Assembly: GCF_902167705.1 (NCBI RefSeq)
Contig: NZ_CABHMZ010000017.1
Span: 1-64,000 of the forward strand
Length of the DNA stretch: 64,000 bases
Direction: 5' to 3'
DNA from: Streptococcus constellatus
GTDB lineage: Bacteria > Bacillota > Bacilli > Lactobacillales > Streptococcaceae
The notes under the pieces are model-generated. The model was not told the origin of the DNA, did not search any database, and worked only from the letters and a program-made list of their open reading frames with translations. This document shows positions 19,106-28,634 of the stretch, in pieces. The position numbers were made by a program, and so were the translations under genes. Every line of letters starts with the position of its first letter. Position 1 is the stretch's first letter.

Positions 19106-19260
19106 CTATAATTGCGTCACATCAATAATATGATTTACTCGATTGTACACATGAGGGTCATGCGTTGCAAAAATAAGGATTGGCTTTAGCGAAATTAGAC
19201 TTTGTACAAAGAAAACCCAGACAGTTCTTGCTACCTGAGTTTCTTTGATTTGCTATGTTA
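19106..19260 (-). pseudogene. Remnant of an ABC-transporter ATPase C-terminus
   Basis: In the 367-bp gap between cinA and the EamA gene, one minus frame reads ILIFATHDPHVYNRVNHI and ends DVTQL at a TAG (19106-19108). ATHDP is the H-loop segment of ABC ATPases, but no Walker or signature motifs are found upstream before the sequence becomes non-coding. It is a decayed leftover of a lost transporter gene. The upstream limit is approximate. Confidence 0.4.
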
Positions 19261-19314
19261 GATAGGAGCAATTGTGATAAAATAAAAGAATAAAACTATT
19301 AAGGAGATTCAATT

Positions 19315-19728
19315 ATGTGGGCAGTTTTTGCATTTCTTTCTGCTTTGTTTGCAGCACTGACATCTATCTTAGCTAAAATTGGGATTTCTGGGGTCAATTC
19401 TAATCTAGCGACAGCTATTCGGACAGTGGTCGTTGTTTTGATGGCTTGGGGTATGGTCTTTTTGACCAAAGGACAACCAGGCCTCGCTAACATCAGCAAG
19501 AAAAGTTGGATTTTCTTGATTTTATCTGGATTAGCAACAGGAGCTTCCTGGCTCTGTTACTATCGAGCATTGCAGGAAGGAGAAGCCTCCAAGGTCGTTC
19601 CTATTGATAAGCTTAGTGTTGTCCTCACGCTCATTCTTGCTTTTATCTTTCTCCACGAGGACTTTACTATGAAATCTCTAATTGGTAGCATTTTGATTAC
19701 TATCGGAACCTTGATTATGGTTTTATAG
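19315..19728 (+). CDS. EamA-type small membrane transporter
   Basis: 137 aa with four to five hydrophobic helices and one EamA repeat, including the ending FLHEDFTMKSLIGSILITIGTL typical of the drug/metabolite transporter superfamily. Single-repeat members of this size are known and may work as dimers. The substrate is unknown. A strong AAGGAGATTCAATT precedes the ATG and an extended -10 (TGTGATAAAAT) lies upstream. It is plus-strand, opposite to cinA and tag. Confidence 0.82.
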   Translation: MWAVFAFLSALFAALTSILAKIGISGVNSNLATAIRTVVVVLMAWGMVFLTKGQPGLANISKKSWIFLILSGLATGASWLCYYRALQEGEASKVVPIDKLSVVLTLILAFIFLHEDFTMKSLIGSILITIGTLIMVL

Positions 19729-19860
19729 TGTTTGACATATTAAAAAGTGATTTGCTTCTCAAAACCGTTTTATACTTTGTCTTACTATCATCTTTCTTCT
19801 TCATGTTATTAAATCCATTAGTAAGAACATGTACAAATTTAGAAACATTATCAAATGCTT

Positions 19861-20430
19861 TTATGCCTTATTTTTAAGGTTCCATTCGCAGCTTATTTCA
19901 TGATCATTGACCAATCCTGCGGCTTGCATAAAAGAATAGGCACAGACAGGACCAACAAATTTGAAGCCTCGTTTTTTCATATCTTTAGCCACTTCTTCGG
20001 ACAGGGGCGTTTTAGACAGAGCAAGTCTGTAATCCTTGACAGCATTGTCAATCGGTGTAAACTCTACAAAAGACCAGAGATAATAGTCAAAACTACCAAA
20101 TTCTGCCTGTATTTTCAGAAAAGCTTGGGCGTTGGCACGAGTCGCATAGATTTTCCGACGATTTCGGACGACGGCAGGATTATCCAAAAGGGTATCCAGA
20201 TCGCTATCCGTCATGGCGGCGATTTTCTCGGCATCATAGCCATGGAAATCCTGCCGAAAAGCCTGACGCTTATTGAGAATGGTTTCCCAAGACAGGCCTG
20301 CTTGATAGGTTTCTAGGCAAAGCAGTTCAAATAATCTTTGGTCGTCATGCAGGGGACGCCCCCATTCTTCATCGTGGTAAGCAACATATAAAGGATTATT
20401 TTCTTTTACCCAACTGCACCGTTTAGTCAT
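19861..20430 (-). CDS. tag: DNA-3-methyladenine glycosylase I
   Basis: 189 aa base-excision repair enzyme that removes 3-methyladenine. The N-terminal CSWVKENNPLYVAYHDEEWG holds the conserved cysteine and histidine of the Tag zinc site, completed by H and C in NDHEISC near the C-terminus. ETYQAGLSWETIL is the family signature. It starts 9 bp after ruvA ends and is presumably co-transcribed with it. Confidence 0.94.
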   Translation of the reverse strand: MTKRCSWVKENNPLYVAYHDEEWGRPLHDDQRLFELLCLETYQAGLSWETILNKRQAFRQDFHGYDAEKIAAMTDSDLDTLLDNPAVVRNRRKIYATRANAQAFLKIQAEFGSFDYYLWSFVEFTPIDNAVKDYRLALSKTPLSEEVAKDMKKRGFKFVGPVCAYSFMQAAGLVNDHEISCEWNLKNKA

Positions 20431-20439
20431 ATTATCTCC

Positions 20440-21033
20440 TTATTTCACCAACATTTTAAGAGCTGACTTGATATAATTTTCCGCTGTGTCGGTCGTACCT
20501 TCAAAGAATTTCTTAATTTTCTTGAGCTCGGCTGCCTTATAGCCCAGAGCCAACATAGCTTCCATAGCTTCTTCCAATTCTTGATTGTCGCTAACAGCCG
20601 CAACAGTAACTTGCTTAGGTATCTTGGCACCTGTTGCCACAACCTTGCCTTCTAAGTCCAGCACCATTTGTTGGGCTGTTTTTTTACCAATCTTAGGAAA
20701 TTTTGTCAGGTAAGTGATGTTTTTCTGCTCAATAGCCTGTACCAAGCCGGCATTGTCATCGGCTGCGATTATTGCAAGAGCAGAAACGGGTCCAATACCA
20801 GAAACCGAAATCAAATTGAGAAAAAGCTGCTTTTCATCCTCTGTGCGAAAACCGTAGAGGAGCTGCGCATCCTCGCGCACCACCTGATGAACATAGACCT
20901 GCACCTCTTGATTGACCTGACCAGAGTAAGCATAGGGATTGGCCACGTGCAAGATGTAGCCGACCGCACCTACCTCTAGAACAATGTATTTTGCAGTAAT
21001 TTTACTGATGATTCCTTTAAAATATTCGTACAT
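20440..21033 (-). CDS. ruvA: Holliday junction helicase subunit RuvA
   Basis: 197 aa. RuvA binds Holliday junctions and loads the RuvB motor. The N-terminal OB-like domain ([13 protein letters not shown]), the helix-hairpin-helix region [14 protein letters not shown] and [16 protein letters not shown], and the C-terminal UBA-like domain ([18 protein letters not shown]) are all present. A TATACT -10 element lies about 20 bp upstream. It belongs to the recA/tag/ruvA/mutL repair neighbourhood. Confidence 0.96.
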   Translation of the reverse strand: MYEYFKGIISKITAKYIVLEVGAVGYILHVANPYAYSGQVNQEVQVYVHQVVREDAQLLYGFRTEDEKQLFLNLISVSGIGPVSALAIIAADDNAGLVQAIEQKNITYLTKFPKIGKKTAQQMVLDLEGKVVATGAKIPKQVTVAAVSDNQELEEAMEAMLALGYKAAELKKIKKFFEGTTDTAENYIKSALKMLVK

Positions 21034-21193
21034 CTTTTCTCCTTTTCAACCCTTCTAGTATATCATATTTTGGGGTCAGAAAGTGCAAAACAAAGTGCAA
21101 CCAGCAGTTGACAAAAAGGAAAGTCAGCTGTCTGTTCAAGCTGTCTCAATCATGATACAATACAGGTAAAGAAAGGCGAAAGGAGATTGAAAA

Positions 21194-21703
21194 ATGCAAA
21201 TCGATAAACGGATTTTTGAACTGCGAAAGGAAAGGGGCTGGTCACAGGATCAGTTAGCTGAGAAGGTCAATGTCTCTCGGCAGAGCATCTCCAAGTGGGA
21301 GTCTGCTCAGGCTCTGCCAGAAATTGAAAAAGTCGTGGAGCTGAGCAGAATCTTTCAGGTGACGACGGATTATCTGCTACTGGATGAAGCGAACAGTAAA
21401 GACGCCCAGCCCAGCTGGACAAATGAGGAGAGAGCAAACTATAATAAAGAGGTTAAAAACTTCAGTATAGCCAATATCCTCTATATCCTCTTTCTAGCCA
21501 TTGTAGTCTTCTTTATCGTTGGAGGTCTTTATCTCCCTTGGGATCCATCCCTCATCTTTTTCCTCTTCTTTCTATCTGCCGGTGCAGCCTTAGCCTGCAA
21601 GAGGTATCTGACCATCAAAAAAACCTACTTGGACCAGATAACTAACTTTAGAACAGAAGGTGCTGAACATCAAGAACCCCATTCCTATAGCCAAACGCCT
21701 TAA
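21194..21703 (+). CDS. Xre-family regulator with membrane helices
   Basis: 169 aa. An N-terminal helix-turn-helix ([31 protein letters not shown], about residues 18-48) is joined to two membrane segments (about 92-112 and 117-135). This HTH-plus-membrane type is common in Firmicutes and may sense envelope conditions, but no target is visible. It is divergent from ruvA and convergent with mutL, from which the repeat at 21745-22062 separates it. Confidence 0.82.
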   Translation: MQIDKRIFELRKERGWSQDQLAEKVNVSRQSISKWESAQALPEIEKVVELSRIFQVTTDYLLLDEANSKDAQPSWTNEERANYNKEVKNFSIANILYILFLAIVVFFIVGGLYLPWDPSLIFFLFFLSAGAALACKRYLTIKKTYLDQITNFRTEGAEHQEPHSYSQTP

Positions 21704-21744
21704 ATCACTGCTGAAACTCAATTACAGATAAAATCTTAAAAACA

Positions 21745-22062
21745 GAAGCTGAGACAAAAGTACTCAGCTTCCTTTGTTTATATAGTCAGAATGATAAGAC
21801 GCAGTGTTGGAGAAGCTCTAGTGACTTTAGTCAATGTAGAGTTCCCCATGCACAATTGATTGGGCTCTTTAGCGCCAATCAATCACTGCTGAGTGGGCTC
21901 TAATACGTTGATCAATCAACTTTTACAGCCCTTTTGACGCCAAGCGTCATTTGACTTTATTTCCAACCTCGAAAGGTTTGGGTAACCTTTCGAGCTGTGC
22001 GGAGGTGGGACGATGAAATCAAGTTTCTACGAAACTACTGATTTCTGTTCCACTCTCTGTTT
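21745..22062 (+). repeat. Hairpin-rich intergenic repeat, copy A
   Basis: About 320 bp with no gene. It begins with a perfect 9-bp stem GAAGCTGAG/CTCAGCTTC (21745-21771) and contains ATTGATTGG/CCAATCAAT (21855-21883), GTTGATCAATCAAC (near 21916) and an 11-bp stem CTCGAAAGGTT/AACCTTTCGAG (21968-21994). It ends near TTTCTGTTCCACTC. A near-full copy lies at 42523-42834 and a shortened inverted copy at 38769-38936. The first hairpin probably terminates the Xre transcript. Confidence 0.8.
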
Positions 22063-22082
22063 TAGAGCTTCTATAAATAGTT

Positions 22083-24029
22083 TCAGTACTTGCCCAATTC
22101 CCTCAGGCTGGTATGATTTTCCTGAATCCGACGGAACATTTTTTCCATATCAGATTTGGTAAAGTTGACCAAAACGGGACGACCATGAGGGCAATTGTAG
22201 GGATTGTCACATTGCGATAGCTGGAAGATCAAATCACGCGCCGAATAGTCATCTAAGCTGTGGTTGGCCTTAATAGAGCGTTTGCAGCTCATCATAATCG
22301 CTAGTTCGGCTCGGTATTTTTTAATAGATACTTCCTTCGTCAGAAGCAACATGTCACACATCTCATAGATACCCGACTCGATTTCCTCTTCTTTGAGCCA
22401 AATAGGATGCTCACGAAGAATGAATTGATTAGCTCCATATTCTTCCAGGAAAATCCCCACTTCTTCTAAAAGAGACATTCGCTGCTGCAGGCGTAGCATA
22501 TCATCAGCTGGAAATTCAAAGATATAAGGCACCAAGAGTTGCTGTTGGCTAGCATCTACGTCCCCAATTTTTTCCCGATAATATTCATACTTAACTCGCT
22601 CCTGCGCCGCATGCTGGTCAATGATATAGAGGCCGCCATTTCCTTGCGCAAAGAGGTACGTTCCATGCATTTGCCCAAAATACTCCAGTTCTGGAAAGGT
22701 TGAAGTTTCTTCTCTGTCTAGTTTATCTAATGCTCTTTCTAAGCTTGCTTGATCCAGTTCTGGATGATCTAGTTGATTATAAGAAAGAGTTTGTCTTTCT
22801 GCAAATTTGACAGAAGCTGTTCTGGAATCAAGCATACCTGTATCGATAGGCTGCTGATTAGATGTAGCATTTTCATCAAAAGGAGGATGGCTTTCTGATA
22901 CCTGAGACCTAACAAAAAAGTCATTTCTCTCTTTGTCATAATAGAGTCGGTTTTCTTTGAGTGGGAGACTCGTCTGCTCAGGCTTATTTGCTCGGTTAAT
23001 GGTTGATTTTGCTAAATTCTCCAAAGCGTCCGGAATCAAATCCTGCTCTTTTAAACTCGCAGCAATGGCTTGTGAAATCAAGGCCATCAGTTCTCTCTCT
23101 TTTGAAATCCGCACTTCTTGCTTGGTCGGGTGAACATTGACATCGGCAAGATATGGGTCAATCCGAATATCAATCACAGCAATCGGAAAACGTCCCACCA
23201 TGAGCTTGCTACCATATCCATCTAAAATAGCTCGATTGAGCAGGAAATTCTTGATGTAGCGACCATTGATGAGGATGGTGATGTAGTTACGATTGGCACG
23301 CGTTAATTCTGGCAAACTAATATAGCCTGATACTTCAAAATCCAAATCAGAAGCTGAAATTTCAATCATTTTTTTGGCTGTTGTCAGTCCATAAATACCA
23401 GCAATCGCTTGACGCAGATTTCCTGTTCCTGCCGTTCGAGTCAACTCTTTGCCATCATTGAGCAAGGTAAAAGCGACCTCTGGATGAGCCAAGCTCAAAC
23501 GGTTAATCACATCTACAATGTGAGATAGTTCCGCTTGTTGACTTTTCATATATTTCAAGCGAGCAGGCGTATTGAAAAAAAGGTCTTCCACTTTGATTTT
23601 GGTACCTCTAGGACAGCTACTTGGTTCTACAGTTTCAATTTCTCCACCCTGAGCAATTAAACGTGTCCCATGTGTCCCACCATTCGTTGCAGTTTCAATC
23701 GTCAAACGTGAAACAGAAGCAATAGACGGAAGCGCCTCACCGCGAAAACCCAATGTCCGAATCCGAAAAAGGTCCGCTTGCTTCTTAATTTTACTCGTTG
23801 CATGCCGCCGCAAGGCTAAGGAAACCTCCTCAGACTCAATTCCTTCACCATTATCAATGACTTGAATACTCTTGAGCCCTGCCTCTTCAATCTCCACTAT
23901 AATCTGAGTAGCACCAGCATCAATAGAGTTTTCTATCAACTCTTTAACCACACTGCTAGGACGCTCAATAACCTCACCTGCCGCAATCTGATTAGCAAGA
24001 TTTTCTGGTAGTTCAATAATTTTTGACAT
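22083..24029 (-). CDS. mutL: DNA mismatch repair protein MutL
   Basis: 648 aa from the ATG at 24029 ([11 protein letters not shown]). The frame stays open 40 more codons upstream into the integrase gene, but that extension is island DNA. The N-terminal GHKL ATPase has [17 protein letters not shown] and RGEALPSI. The C-terminal domain has [12 protein letters not shown], the endonuclease motif of MutL proteins in bacteria without MutH. The 27-bp island attachment repeat covers its first seven codons. Its native RBS and promoter have been replaced by island sequence, with only AGAAAGGG 14 bp upstream of the ATG, so expression is probably reduced. Confidence 0.96.
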   Translation of the reverse strand: MSKIIELPENLANQIAAGEVIERPSSVVKELIENSIDAGATQIIVEIEEAGLKSIQVIDNGEGIESEEVSLALRRHATSKIKKQADLFRIRTLGFRGEALPSIASVSRLTIETATNGGTHGTRLIAQGGEIETVEPSSCPRGTKIKVEDLFFNTPARLKYMKSQQAELSHIVDVINRLSLAHPEVAFTLLNDGKELTRTAGTGNLRQAIAGIYGLTTAKKMIEISASDLDFEVSGYISLPELTRANRNYITILINGRYIKNFLLNRAILDGYGSKLMVGRFPIAVIDIRIDPYLADVNVHPTKQEVRISKERELMALISQAIAASLKEQDLIPDALENLAKSTINRANKPEQTSLPLKENRLYYDKERNDFFVRSQVSESHPPFDENATSNQQPIDTGMLDSRTASVKFAERQTLSYNQLDHPELDQASLERALDKLDREETSTFPELEYFGQMHGTYLFAQGNGGLYIIDQHAAQERVKYEYYREKIGDVDASQQQLLVPYIFEFPADDMLRLQQRMSLLEEVGIFLEEYGANQFILREHPIWLKEEEIESGIYEMCDMLLLTKEVSIKKYRAELAIMMSCKRSIKANHSLDDYSARDLIFQLSQCDNPYNCPHGRPVLVNFTKSDMEKMFRRIQENHTSLRELGKY

Positions 24030-24035
24030 AGTTTT
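24009..24035. repeat. Attachment site at the mutL side (27-bp direct repeat)
   Basis: Identical over 27 bp to 34823-34849, with different bases immediately outside on both sides. It includes the mutL start codon (24027-24029 on the minus strand) and the first seven codons. Site-specific recombination between the two copies would restore an intact mutL with its native leader. Confidence 0.9.
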
Positions 24036-24103
24036 TGGTTTTACCCTTTCTAAACGTTGATTTAATAAGGTTCTGATGATGTTTACAGCTATCAAAAACA
24101 CAA

Positions 24104-24125
24104 TTTGTTCACCTTTTTGTGGACT
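24104..24125. repeat. 22-bp repeat inside the left end (candidate integrase arm site)
   Basis: A 22-bp sequence with core TTCACCTTTTTGTGGACT occurs here and, in the same orientation, at 34699-34720. Each lies roughly 70-105 bp inside its attachment site. This position is that expected of arm-type binding sites of a tyrosine recombinase. It overlaps the integrase stop codon. Confidence 0.6.
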
Positions 24126-25269
24126 AAAGGGAGCTAATGGCTTTCTCAAAGTAAGCCACGGCTTCTTTTTCTTTGTCTCTTGATAGGTGGCTGTAGATGT
24201 CTAAGGTCATTGTAATATTGGCATGACCTAAGCGATATTGTAATTCTTTGTATGAGATACCAGCATTCAGCAATAAACTAGCGTGAGTATGGCGGAAAGC
24301 GTGAAAGGTAAAGCGAGGGATACCTGCTTCTTTGCAACGGGTATCTAAAGCGCTTTGCCTAATTGCCAAATCAAAATATTCTCTTGTAGGGGTGGCAAAG
24401 ACAACAGACGGAGCACGCGCTCCAGTCTCGAAAAATAGCCTGCGTTGCCTATTCTTGTATAGACGCAGCATATTGACCGTTTTCTTGTCTATGCTAATAG
24501 TTCGATTGGCCGACTTGGTCTTAGCTGTACTAACCGCCTTTAAGCCTTTGTTATACGTTTTATTTACGGTGATTGTACTCTTATCAAGGTCTATGTCAGT
24601 CCATTCTAAGGCGCAGGCTTCACCAATCCGTAACCCCGTAGACAAGAGCAAATGATAGAGGACATACTCATAATACAAGCCATAACGCTTGTACTGCTTC
24701 TTTTCTAGATTATGGAGAAAAGCCTTCAAATCATCTGGAGCAATAAACTTTACCTTGTTATCAGCCTTCTTTTGTCTTCTAGGAAGTATAATATCTCTAG
24801 CTGGGTTATTAGTGACAAGCTGCAGCAATATTCCTTGCTGAAAAATCCTCCTGATGATTGACCGTATTGTCACAAAGTTTTCAAAATATCTTGATAACTG
24901 ATTGATAAAAACTTGTATGTCACTAGCCGTTATCTTGTCAAGTTGTCTGTTCCCAAAAACTGGGTAAATATGGGGTCTTAGATTGCTCAATGTCGCCTCA
25001 TAGGTTTGAGGCTTAACGGTCAGCTTATAGCTTTCTAGCCATATATCAGCCAGCTCTTGAAAATTCTTGACCGTAACTGTCTTTTGAATGGTTGAGCCGT
25101 TCAGTTTAAAATCTATCTGGGCTTGTTGAGCTTTTGCTTTAACCTCTCTTCTTGTCCCTCCTGTCACGCTGGTTTTTACTTTCTTACCTGTTATCTGGTC
25201 AACACCGAGATAAACACTAGCACGGTATACAGTTGTACCGTTTTTCTTTTTAACTTCTGTTATTCTCAT
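24124..25269 (-). CDS. int: Site-specific tyrosine recombinase (island integrase)
   Basis: 381 aa from the ATG at 25269 ([11 protein letters not shown]), preceded by GGAAAGG. An N-terminal arm-binding domain and SAM-like core-binding domain (about 60-150) lead to the catalytic domain. The first arginine is in [11 protein letters not shown], then [11 protein letters not shown] gives HxxR, and [15 protein letters not shown] gives the last histidine and the nucleophilic tyrosine. Its stop is about 90 bp from the mutL-side attachment site. It integrates and, with a directionality factor, excises the island. Transcription runs straight on towards mutL. Confidence 0.95.
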   Translation of the reverse strand: MRITEVKKKNGTTVYRASVYLGVDQITGKKVKTSVTGGTRREVKAKAQQAQIDFKLNGSTIQKTVTVKNFQELADIWLESYKLTVKPQTYEATLSNLRPHIYPVFGNRQLDKITASDIQVFINQLSRYFENFVTIRSIIRRIFQQGILLQLVTNNPARDIILPRRQKKADNKVKFIAPDDLKAFLHNLEKKQYKRYGLYYEYVLYHLLLSTGLRIGEACALEWTDIDLDKSTITVNKTYNKGLKAVSTAKTKSANRTISIDKKTVNMLRLYKNRQRRLFFETGARAPSVVFATPTREYFDLAIRQSALDTRCKEAGIPRFTFHAFRHTHASLLLNAGISYKELQYRLGHANITMTLDIYSHLSRDKEKEAVAYFEKAISSL

Positions 25270-25284
25270 GATATACCTTTCCAT

Positions 25285-25301
25285 CAGCAGGCAAGCCGTA
25301 A
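25285..25301. repeat. 17-bp repeat upstream of int (also at 29632-29648)
   Basis: CAGCAGGCAAGCCGTAA occurs identically here and at 29632-29648. A shorter inverted match (TTGCCTGCTGA) lies near 34666. In each case it sits in a non-coding leader of the island. Role unknown; regulator site or recombination remnant are possible. Confidence 0.6.
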
Positions 25302-25348
25302 AAGTTTTAGATTAGGTTTATATCATGCGAGGAGCTACGAGAACGCTC

Positions 25349-26864
25349 CTATTTTCGTTTCATTTCTTCCAGTAGAGAATACATGGCATCAATATGATTA
25401 TATTTTTGAAATTCAGGATCCTGGTTTTGTGCAATAAAATATACATATTGTCTACCAGATCTGAATTTATCAATGGCTTGTTTTTCCACTAACTTTTTCA
25501 AATATTTTAAAATTGTATTTTTATGGATTTTTAATTTTTCTTCCAAGATCTCTCTTGTTACGAAACGATTTTCAATTATTAACTCTAATATTTTTTTTTC
25601 ATATTCATTATCAATATCTAGGTTATCTATAAGAGAAGTATCCCATAATGTAAATTCAACAGAGTCTAATTTAGTCTGTAATTTGGGATATTTTAAATGA
25701 CTTTCCTTAACTGCTTCCATTATTTTAGGTATGCCAGTTCCAGCCTTTTCACATAAATTTAAAAACCTAAAGATTTCTTGAATTAGATAGTTCCTTGGAT
25801 CAGAATGTGCTCCACTAAAAAAGTCCCTTAGGTCAATTCTAAGTGTTCCACCATTTGTGAATATATATCTGTCGGAATATCTAATTACCATTATCCCTTT
25901 TTCACTCTTATAATCACTATGAATAAGGCTATTAACAAATGCTTCACGAATAGCAATTCGTAATTTTGAAATTCCAATTCGATTTATGGAATTTTCTTGA
26001 ATGTTCGAGTTATCATTTAAAGTTAGATATAATTTTTCAATAACAAGGTAGAAAAAATTAAAAAGATTATCTTCTCCCCAAGTACCGTCATAAATTACTC
26101 GGTCTTTAAAACGATTATTTTCGGTAAACTCTTTTAAAACATATTCTACATTATAGTGAGGAATAAACTCTTTTATCGCAGTATGCGTTCCAAAAATCAA
26201 TAATCCAGCTACTGTAGGTTTTACTTTGTTGTCTGAACGATCTCTTCGTAAAGCATTTATTTTTAAAAGAAATTGCTCGTTATCTAATTTTGAAAAAGGA
26301 TGCTCAGCATTAATATTGTCGAACTTTTCTCTATATCGATTTATTGTTTCTTTATCTAAATCTAAAATAGAGAAATCCTGAACAAGTGTACTATCAAAAC
26401 TTTCTTTTGCAGAATCTCTTAACATCGCATTGATTTGTTCTTGTGAACACCTAAAATCACCAGTTCCTTGACGAAAATAGGTAGATGCTATATTTTCGTT
26501 GAGATATATTGGTTTCTCCTTGTAGTTTACTTTATTAACAGGGATAATGATGATATCTTTTCCTTTTATATTTGTGATTTGGACGCTTTCCTCATTAACC
26601 ACATTTCTATTAATTTTTTTAGGGTTATTAAGTAAACTATATAATTCATCCAATACCTTATCGGAATTATTAACACCAGAAATATAAAAATCTTTATTCT
26701 TGGTGTTTTCTGAGACACCTAAAATTAGCAGACCATTATTTGTATTAGCAAATGAACAAATTGTTTTCATGCCGTCTTTAGGGAAAGAATTTTTAGCTTC
26801 TTTAAATTCAACGCTTTGGTTTTCCCCTGAATAATAACAATTTTTGTATATCGTATTCTATCAT
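25349..26864 (-). pseudogene. AlbA/Schlafen-type ATP-binding regulator, frameshifted near its start
   Basis: Only codons from 26770 form a long frame (473 aa, beginning MKTICSFANTNNG). The true start is the ATG at 26864, with TTGGAG 5 bp upstream, which reads MIEYDIQKLLLF. Removing one G from the GGGG run (26824-26827 on the plus strand) joins it to RENQSVEFKEAKNSFPKD and the rest, giving about 504 aa. VEFKEAK is the start of the AlbA_2 domain. Later come the divergent AAA-type segments (REAFVNSLIHSDY, GTGIPKIMEAV) and a C-terminal winged helix. Such proteins are putative transcription regulators. Initiation downstream at 26770 would give a truncated AlbA domain. Confidence 0.75.
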
Positions 26865-26878
26865 TTTTACTCCAATCA

Positions 26879-26993
26879 ATTCGCACACACATTCGCACAC
26901 GCGCGGAAAAATAAGTTTATCTCCTATTAGAAAAAGGCGTTATTAAAGGTTTTATTAATAACAGGTTATTCGCACACACATTCGCACACGCGC
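26879..26993. repeat. Two 26-bp direct repeats rich in ATTCGCACAC
   Basis: The same 26 bases occur at 26879-26904 and 26968-26993. Each contains ATTCGCAC twice and ends ACGCGC. They lie in the gap between the AlbA-type gene and the excisionase-like gene. They may bind a regulator, the excisionase or a replication protein. No gene lies between 26865 and 27037. Confidence 0.75.
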
Positions 26994-27037
26994 AGGAAAT
27001 TTTAAAACTTTTTGAGTTGCTTTGTTTCACATTTTAA

Positions 27038-27313
27038 TTATAACTTATGCCAGTTGTTGTTATACCATTCACGCACAGCATCTCTTGGAAATGCTAATCT
27101 CCTTCCTCTGCCTCTATCAATTTTAGGAAAATCTTTTCTATAAATAAACTCATATAAGCGACTTGTAGAACAACCAAGTAAAGTAGCTAATTGTTTTTGG
27201 TTTAGTTCTAGGGGGAGTGTTTGATCAATATCAATGACCTTTGTCTTTTCAATGATTACAGCTTGGACCATATCACCAAACTTGTCAGCCATTTGTTGCA
27301 TTAATTCATCCAT
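27038..27313 (-). CDS. Excisionase-like / MerR-type helix-turn-helix protein
   Basis: 91 aa. The C-terminal half is a HTH_17-type winged domain: LNQKQLATLLGCSTSRLYEFIYRKDFPKI, then RGRRLAFPRDAVREWYNNN. This is the form of phage and ICE excisionases. It lies on the same strand as int and next to the 26-bp repeats, which makes a directionality-factor role likely but unproven. The RBS is weak. Confidence 0.7.
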   Translation of the reverse strand: MDELMQQMADKFGDMVQAVIIEKTKVIDIDQTLPLELNQKQLATLLGCSTSRLYEFIYRKDFPKIDRGRGRRLAFPRDAVREWYNNNWHKL

Positions 27314-27388
27314 ATTTTCACATTTTCTTTTTGTATTTAAATTGGAATAGTAAAATCACAGCTAAACAGACGCACAACATACGATAGG

Positions 27389-27539
27389 TTATTTTAAAAC
27401 CTTGTCCAGAAGATTAATTATTTTGTTTAAATTTTCAAAAAAGCAATCATGCGCCTGCTTAATTCTAATTTCATGCCGTAAGGGGGTCGTGTTCCCTGAT
27501 TGTTATGAAATACTGTTGAGCTCTATAGAGTTCTAACAT
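27389..27539 (-). pseudogene. Small unknown protein, frameshifted in a C5 run
   Basis: From the ATG at 27539 the frame reads MLELYRAQQYFITIREHDPL and stops early. Removing one C from the CCCCC run (27482-27486) continues it as RHEIRIKQAHDCFFENLNK and IINLLDKVLK to a TAA at 27389. The rejoined 49-aa product looks protein-like throughout. No RBS is obvious, so the true start may differ. The rest of the 27314-27613 gap shows no further gene. Confidence 0.5.
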
Positions 27540-27613
27540 TTGCTAAGGTTGGGCGTCTGTATAGGGTACGTGCTTATCTCTCACTATACATCGTGACCAC
27601 TTGCCCAATGAGG

Positions 27614-28210
27614 TTAGTCGTCGGGAGTATTTTGTTTTTTGTGGAATACCTTAGCAATTTCTAAGAGTTTTTCTTTTTCTTCATCTGGTAAGAAGTAAAA
27701 AATTGTCAAAAGTTCACTTTCGGAATTGTCTAAGTAAGACAGGGCTATGCTTAAAAAAGATATTTTGCTGAGGATTTTTTCTGTCTGCTTGTTAGCTTTA
27801 TCTAAGATTATCTCCTTTTGTTTCTCCCCTGGGAGTTCAATTATTTCCGATGAAGTGAACTCTTTTGTAAGAACCTCTTTATTTATTGTTTGTTCAATAG
27901 CTGAAATCATTTGATTCTTAGATAAATAACCAGACATAAGCAAGAGTTTATCTAAACCTTGCAAAGCTCGTTTTTTTTCATTGTCATCGTATGAATCACT
28001 GGTCATATTCTTAAAGTCAGAATCACTATACCCCAACAGATACCCAACAGACACCCCGAAATAGTCGGCTAATTGTTGGGCTTTTTCTGGTTTGATATTG
28101 CTTTCACCGTTTTCCCAACTTTGTAAAGTACGCAAAGGAATACCGATAGTTTTAGAAAAGGCTACTTGTGACAAGCTTTTTTCTTTTCGTAAAATTTTCA
28201 ATCTGTTCAT
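27614..28210 (-). CDS. CI-like repressor (Xre family)
   Basis: 198 aa from the ATG at 28210 (MNRLKILRKEKSLSQ), preceded by GAAAGGTG. The longer frame is rejected. The N-terminal HTH is SQVAFSKTIGIPLRTLQSWENGES, followed by ADYFGVSVGYLLGYSD. The long C-terminal region has no peptidase motif, so cleavage in the SOS response is not indicated. Derepression by a phage or antirepressor protein is more likely. It is divergent from a Cro-like gene with shared operators. Confidence 0.85.
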   Translation of the reverse strand: MNRLKILRKEKSLSQVAFSKTIGIPLRTLQSWENGESNIKPEKAQQLADYFGVSVGYLLGYSDSDFKNMTSDSYDDNEKKRALQGLDKLLLMSGYLSKNQMISAIEQTINKEVLTKEFTSSEIIELPGEKQKEIILDKANKQTEKILSKISFLSIALSYLDNSESELLTIFYFLPDEEKEKLLEIAKVFHKKQNTPDD

Positions 28211-28234
28211 AAATTTTGACACCTTTCGCCCCTG

Positions 28235-28346
28235 ATTATAACACGATTTTATAGAATACGCAAAAAAAGAGCGTACTTCCAAAAAAAACACTTGACAACG
28301 CAAAAATTAAGCATTATAACTCAAAATATACCGCAATTATTTTGCG
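28235..28346. promoter_or_regulatory. Divergent CI/Cro promoters with three operator-like sites
   Basis: Plus-strand promoter TTGACA (28292-28297), 17 bp, TATAAC (28315-28320) faces the Cro-like gene. Minus-strand promoter TTGCGT (28258-28263), 17 bp, TATAAT (28235-28240) faces the CI-like gene. Three sites share the half-site CGCAA: TACGC...GCGTA (28257-28275), ACGCAA at 28298 with an imperfect partner, and the perfect CGCAATTATTTTGCG (28332-28346). Confidence 0.65.
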
Positions 28347-28423
28347 CTATATAAAACCGATTGACTCTTTTTAATCTATTCAGTTGGTTTTTAGGTTTTA
28401 CAAAACTAGAAAGGAGCGAAAGC

Positions 28424-28621
28424 ATGAAAAACAATATGCGAGTATTATTATCCAAGCAACGTAAAAAAGTTTCTGATGTTGCAAAAATGACAGGTCTATC
28501 AAAAAGCACGTTAACAGCTTTGTACTATGAACGGGCGAAAAGTCCGACTATTGACACTCTCCAACGAGTAGCCGACTATCTAGGCGTTACCATAGACGAA
28601 CTGCTCACGCCAGAAGAATAG
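28424..28621 (+). CDS. Cro-like helix-turn-helix regulator
   Basis: 65 aa from the ATG at 28424 (MKNNMRVLLSKQ), with AAGGAGCGAAAGC upstream. Almost the whole protein is one HTH: VSDVAKMTGLSKSTLTALYYERAKSPTIDTLQRV, ending DYLGVTIDELL. It is the first plus-strand gene of the island, opposite the CI-like gene, and should compete for the shared operators to switch to the replicative programme. Confidence 0.85.
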   Translation: MKNNMRVLLSKQRKKVSDVAKMTGLSKSTLTALYYERAKSPTIDTLQRVADYLGVTIDELLTPEE

Positions 28622-28634
28622 AAAGGAGGCAGGC

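Noticed and set aside
24030..24149. 40-codon N-terminal extension of MutL
   Set aside because: The start would be a TTG inside int without an SD, and the extension is island DNA. MutL proteins begin at [11 protein letters not shown]. Kept only as a curiosity in the findings.
26967..26974. TGCGAATA-like competence box on the minus strand in the island
   Set aside because: It is formed by the edge of the 26-bp repeat, with no T-tract and no start codon at the right distance.
26879..26993. CRISPR-like array
   Set aside because: Only two repeat units, AT-rich spacer, no cas genes nearby. Treated as regulatory or iteron repeats.
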